Below are positions 61,796 to 64,000 of a DNA stretch of 64,000 nt, one piece after another. Origin of the DNA: Romboutsia_E sp900604535 (GTDB lineage: Bacteria; Bacillota; Clostridia; Peptostreptococcales; Peptostreptococcaceae); the NCBI RefSeq assembly GCF_900604535.1, contig NZ_UWOT01000003.1, positions 62,001-126,000 of the forward strand, written 5' to 3'. The position numbers were made by a program, and so were the translations under genes. How positions within the stretch are numbered: position 1 is the first letter of the stretch; every line of letters begins with the position of its first letter. Below the pieces are notes generated by a model. The model was not told where the DNA came from. It searched no databases and was given only the letters and a program-made list of their open reading frames with translations.

Positions 61796-62068
61796 ATGGA
61801 AAAAAATGAATTAAATAAAGAACTTATAGAAAAATGTGAAAGAACTAAAAAAGGAGCTAATAAAAAGAAGCTAAAGCCATTGACAGATAATGATATAATG
61901 AAATATGAGATAGCATCAGAACTAGGCTTATTAGATAAGGTTAGTGAACGTGGATGGGCAGGTCTTACTGCAAAAGAAGCAGGCAGAATTGGTGGAATAC
62001 TTACATCACGAAAAAAACAAAAGAAAAAGATGATGGAGGACAAAAATAAAGAGGATGAATCAGTATAA
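61796..62068 (+). CDS. alpha/beta-type SASP-like protein, long variant
   Basis: A 90-residue protein. The centre matches the SASP core: KYEIASELGLLDKV (germination protease site E/IASE), WAGLTAKEAGRIGGIL. The N-terminus has a 30-residue basic extension, and the C-terminus a KKQKKKMMEDKNKEDE tail, longer than standard SASPs (60-70). Start at ATG 61796, with AAGGGGTG upstream. Predicted DNA-binding spore protein. The next gene overlaps its end. Confidence 0.82.
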   Translation: MEKNELNKELIEKCERTKKGANKKKLKPLTDNDIMKYEIASELGLLDKVSERGWAGLTAKEAGRIGGILTSRKKQKKKMMEDKNKEDESV

Positions 62069-62804
62069 AGATTTTGCATTCGTATACGATGAACTTATGA
62101 ATGAAGTTGATTATGACGGATGGGTTGACTATATAGAGAATATAATAAAGAATGAAGATGCACAGGTTAAAAATATATTAGAATTAGCATGTGGAACAGG
62201 TAACTTAACAATACCTTTAACTAAGAAGAATTATGATATTGCGGGTATAGATATATCAGAAGAAATGCTTAGTGTAGCTAGAGAAAAAGGTGAAGATGAA
62301 GGCGTTGAATTAGTACTACTTCAACAAGATATTGCTGAATTAGATTTTGATATACCAAACCTTGACTGTATTCTATGTGCTTGTGATGGATTTAATTATA
62401 TAACTTATGATGAAGACTTAGAAAATGTATTTTCTAAGTCATATGAACTATTAAAAGAAAATGGATTATTTATATTTGATATAAGTTCATTTTATAAACT
62501 ATCAACTGTATTAGGAAATAATATGTACGGTGAAAATAGAGAAGATATAGCCTATATGTGGCAAAATTATTTTGATGAAGAAGAGAACTTAGTTGAAATG
62601 GAGTTAGCATTCTTTATAAGAGATGAAGAAGATGAGAGATTTGATAGATTTGAAGAAACTCATTTACAAAGAGCATACAAGGAAGAAGAAATAATAAGCC
62701 TACTAAAAAAAGTAGGATTTAATAAAATAAAAACATATGGAGACTTTACTTTTGAAAGTCCTAAAGATGACAGTGAAAGAATATTCTTTGTATGTAAGAA
62801 ATAA
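62055..62804 (+). CDS. class I SAM-dependent methyltransferase
   Basis: A 249-residue methyltransferase. Motif I ILELACGTGNLTIPL, acidic IDISEEML, and LDCILCACDGFNY. Family of small-molecule or tRNA methyltransferases often found near RsfS/nadD in Firmicutes; the substrate is unknown. Overlaps the SASP-like gene by 14 bases; the ribosome site is GGAGGA with long spacing, or AAAGAGG. Followed 25 bases later by hslO. Confidence 0.88.
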   Translation: MNQYKDFAFVYDELMNEVDYDGWVDYIENIIKNEDAQVKNILELACGTGNLTIPLTKKNYDIAGIDISEEMLSVAREKGEDEGVELVLLQQDIAELDFDIPNLDCILCACDGFNYITYDEDLENVFSKSYELLKENGLFIFDISSFYKLSTVLGNNMYGENREDIAYMWQNYFDEEENLVEMELAFFIRDEEDERFDRFEETHLQRAYKEEEIISLLKKVGFNKIKTYGDFTFESPKDDSERIFFVCKK

Positions 62805-62829
62805 TTAGGATTTATCGGAGGAATACGAA

Positions 62830-63705
62830 ATGAAAGATTATGTAATAAGAGCAACTGCAGGAAACGGACAAATTAGAGCCTTCGTAGCAACTACTAGAGA
62901 CTTAGTTGAAGAAGCAAGAAGTTTACATGATACAACTAAGGTTGCAACTGCAGCATTAGGAAGAACGCTAACAGCAACATCAATGATGGGCTTAATGATG
63001 AAAAATGAAAGAGATAAAGTAACAGTTATAATAAAAGGTGGAGGTCCAATAGGAACAATACTTGTTACATCTGATTCAAAAGGGAATGTAAAAGGATACG
63101 TTTCAAATCCTTATGTAGAAGTTGAAAATTATCCGAATGGGAAATTAAATGTAGCAGGAGCAGTAGGAACTAATGGACATGTTAAGGTAATAAAAGATAT
63201 AGGCCTTAGAGAACCTTATAATGGTTCTTATCCGCTAGTAAGTGGAGAAATAGCTGATGACTTTACTCATTACTTTGCATTATCTGAGCAAACTCCATCA
63301 GTAGTTTCTTTAGGTGTTCTTACAAGAAGTGATGAAGTTGAATATGCAGGTGGATTTATAGTTCAATTAATGCCTGATGCGGAGGAAGAAAATATATCTA
63401 TATTAGAGAAAAATATATCAAATTTACCATCTATAACAAATATGCTTAAAGAAGGTAAAACTCCAGAAGATATATTAAATATAGTATTAAATGGATTAGA
63501 TCCAAAAATATTAGATAAATGTGAAGTTAAATTTGAATGTGAGTGTTCAAAAGGAAAAGTTAAAGATGCACTAGCTGCTATAGGTAAAACTGCTTTAACT
63601 GAGATAATAGAAGAAGACAAAAAAGCAGAAGTTGGATGTCAATTCTGTAATAGAAAATACAATTACACAGAAGAAGAACTTATAGAAGTTTTACACAATA
63701 TGTAA
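62830..63705 (+). CDS. hslO: redox-regulated chaperone Hsp33
   Basis: A 291-residue protein. The C-terminal zinc and redox switch is CECSKG...GCQFCNR (CxC and CxxC, about residues 236-272). N-terminal substrate domain with RATAGNGQIRAF. Cytoplasmic; activated by oxidation and heat. CGGAGG precedes the ATG. Confidence 0.97.
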   Translation: MKDYVIRATAGNGQIRAFVATTRDLVEEARSLHDTTKVATAALGRTLTATSMMGLMMKNERDKVTVIIKGGGPIGTILVTSDSKGNVKGYVSNPYVEVENYPNGKLNVAGAVGTNGHVKVIKDIGLREPYNGSYPLVSGEIADDFTHYFALSEQTPSVVSLGVLTRSDEVEYAGGFIVQLMPDAEEENISILEKNISNLPSITNMLKEGKTPEDILNIVLNGLDPKILDKCEVKFECECSKGKVKDALAAIGKTALTEIIEEDKKAEVGCQFCNRKYNYTEEELIEVLHNM

Positions 63706-63721
63706 TTAAATAACTTATTTT

Positions 63722-63786
63722 AAACCCTTGTGCTATGGTATACTAAACTTGTTGGTAGACCTTAGTATAAGGGTTTATTTTTATAC
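63722..63786 (+). terminator. terminator after hslO
   Basis: AAACCCTT pairs with AAGGGTTT, with an inner TATACTAA / TTAGTATA stem, then TTTTTAT. Confidence 0.7.
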
Positions 63787-63827
63787 AAAAAAATAAGAGT
63801 TAATAAAAGTTGATAGGGGGTTAAAAT

Positions 63828-64000
63828 ATGTACATTAAAAACAACTTAGAAATAACTCAATCTCAAAATCTAGTAATAAACTCTCAATTAATTCAATCTC
63901 TAAATATATTGCATATGAATAATATAGATTTAGATAAAGAAATAGAAAGAGAGCTTGAAGATAACCCTTTATTAGAAGCTGAAAAAAATAATGATATAAA
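63828..64000 (+). CDS. rpoN: RNA polymerase sigma-54 factor, N-terminal part
   Basis: Runs off the right window edge; 57 codons visible. The start has the sigma-54 region I pattern: Gln- and Leu-rich repeats (TQSQNLVINSQLIQSLNIL) followed by LDKEIERELEDNPLLE, which contacts the activator. GGGGG lies before the ATG. It is the sigma factor needed for the cdsB promoter at 52163. Confidence 0.93.
   Translation, partial: MYIKNNLEITQSQNLVINSQLIQSLNILHMNNIDLDKEIERELEDNPLLEAEKNNDI

Noticed and set aside
1..64000. Search for tRNA, rRNA, CRISPR arrays, transposases, integrases and phage genes
   Set aside because: None was seen by reading; repeats found are short and regulatory in place. A tRNA or CRISPR scan would settle it.

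Overview
The window is low-GC (about 30% by eye), with strong AGGAGG-type ribosome sites, T-box and L-box leaders, spore genes and no mobile DNA. Together with the protein types (CdsR/CdsB-like cysteine catabolism, Gram-positive type IV pili, group B-like [FeFe] hydrogenase, CotJC-like Mn catalase) this points to an anaerobic spore-forming member of the Peptostreptococcaceae, that is, a relative of Clostridioides, Paraclostridium, Romboutsia or Terrisporobacter. Species cannot be named from the sequence alone.

Layout. 1-4.1 kb: end of a type IV pilus operon (pilB fragment, pilC, pilin, PilM/N/O-like). 4.2-12.4 kb: SEC-C protein, two small unknowns, a COG2509-type flavoprotein, a Na/Pi cotransporter behind PHO-box-like repeats, pgi and htrA. 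12.5-14.7 kb, minus strand: feoAB with a Fur-like box. 14.9-20.3 kb: Gx transporter, a Spo0E-like peptide too short for routine ORF calling, MscS, an MgtC-like protein without a normal start codon, pepF and a split chromate transporter. 20.4-24.7 kb: pstSCAB-phoU. 25-32.8 kb: NADP-type gdhA, FUSC-like membrane protein, iron hydrogenase, polysaccharide deacetylase, T-box-valS. 33-37 kb: a ribbon-helix-helix peptide, CotJC-like Mn catalase, an unknown membrane protein and folC.

37.2-45.2 kb is the most interesting stretch: a nine-gene operon-like run of tandem-rhodanese lipoprotein, TVP38/DedA-like protein, Fe-S CCG protein, second TVP38 protein, CDP-alcohol phosphatidyltransferase, and a complete ABC importer (binding protein, two permeases, ATPase). 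This set closely parallels the uncharacterised ydjXYZ-ynjABCDEF neighbourhood of Escherichia coli, so it looks like a widely shared import-and-membrane system of unknown substrate.

45.3-50 kb: TSCPD protein, beta-propeller, DUF4364 regulator, a spore DNA-protecting protein, PdaB-like deacetylase, SSB-like protein and a methyltransferase. 50.1-53.5 kb: small membrane peptide, sigma-54 activator (CdsR-like) and L-cysteine desulfidase (CdsB-like) behind a -24/-12 promoter; sigma-54 itself (rpoN) begins at the right edge. 53.6-55.4 kb: hpt, a VOC protein, a DUF4397 protein. 55.4-59.2 kb, minus strand: lysine-riboswitch-controlled asd-dapA-dapB-dapH. 59.4-64 kb: L-serine dehydratase, M20 amidohydrolase, SASP-like protein, methyltransferase, hslO and the start of rpoN. 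No tRNA, rRNA, CRISPR array, insertion sequence or prophage was seen.
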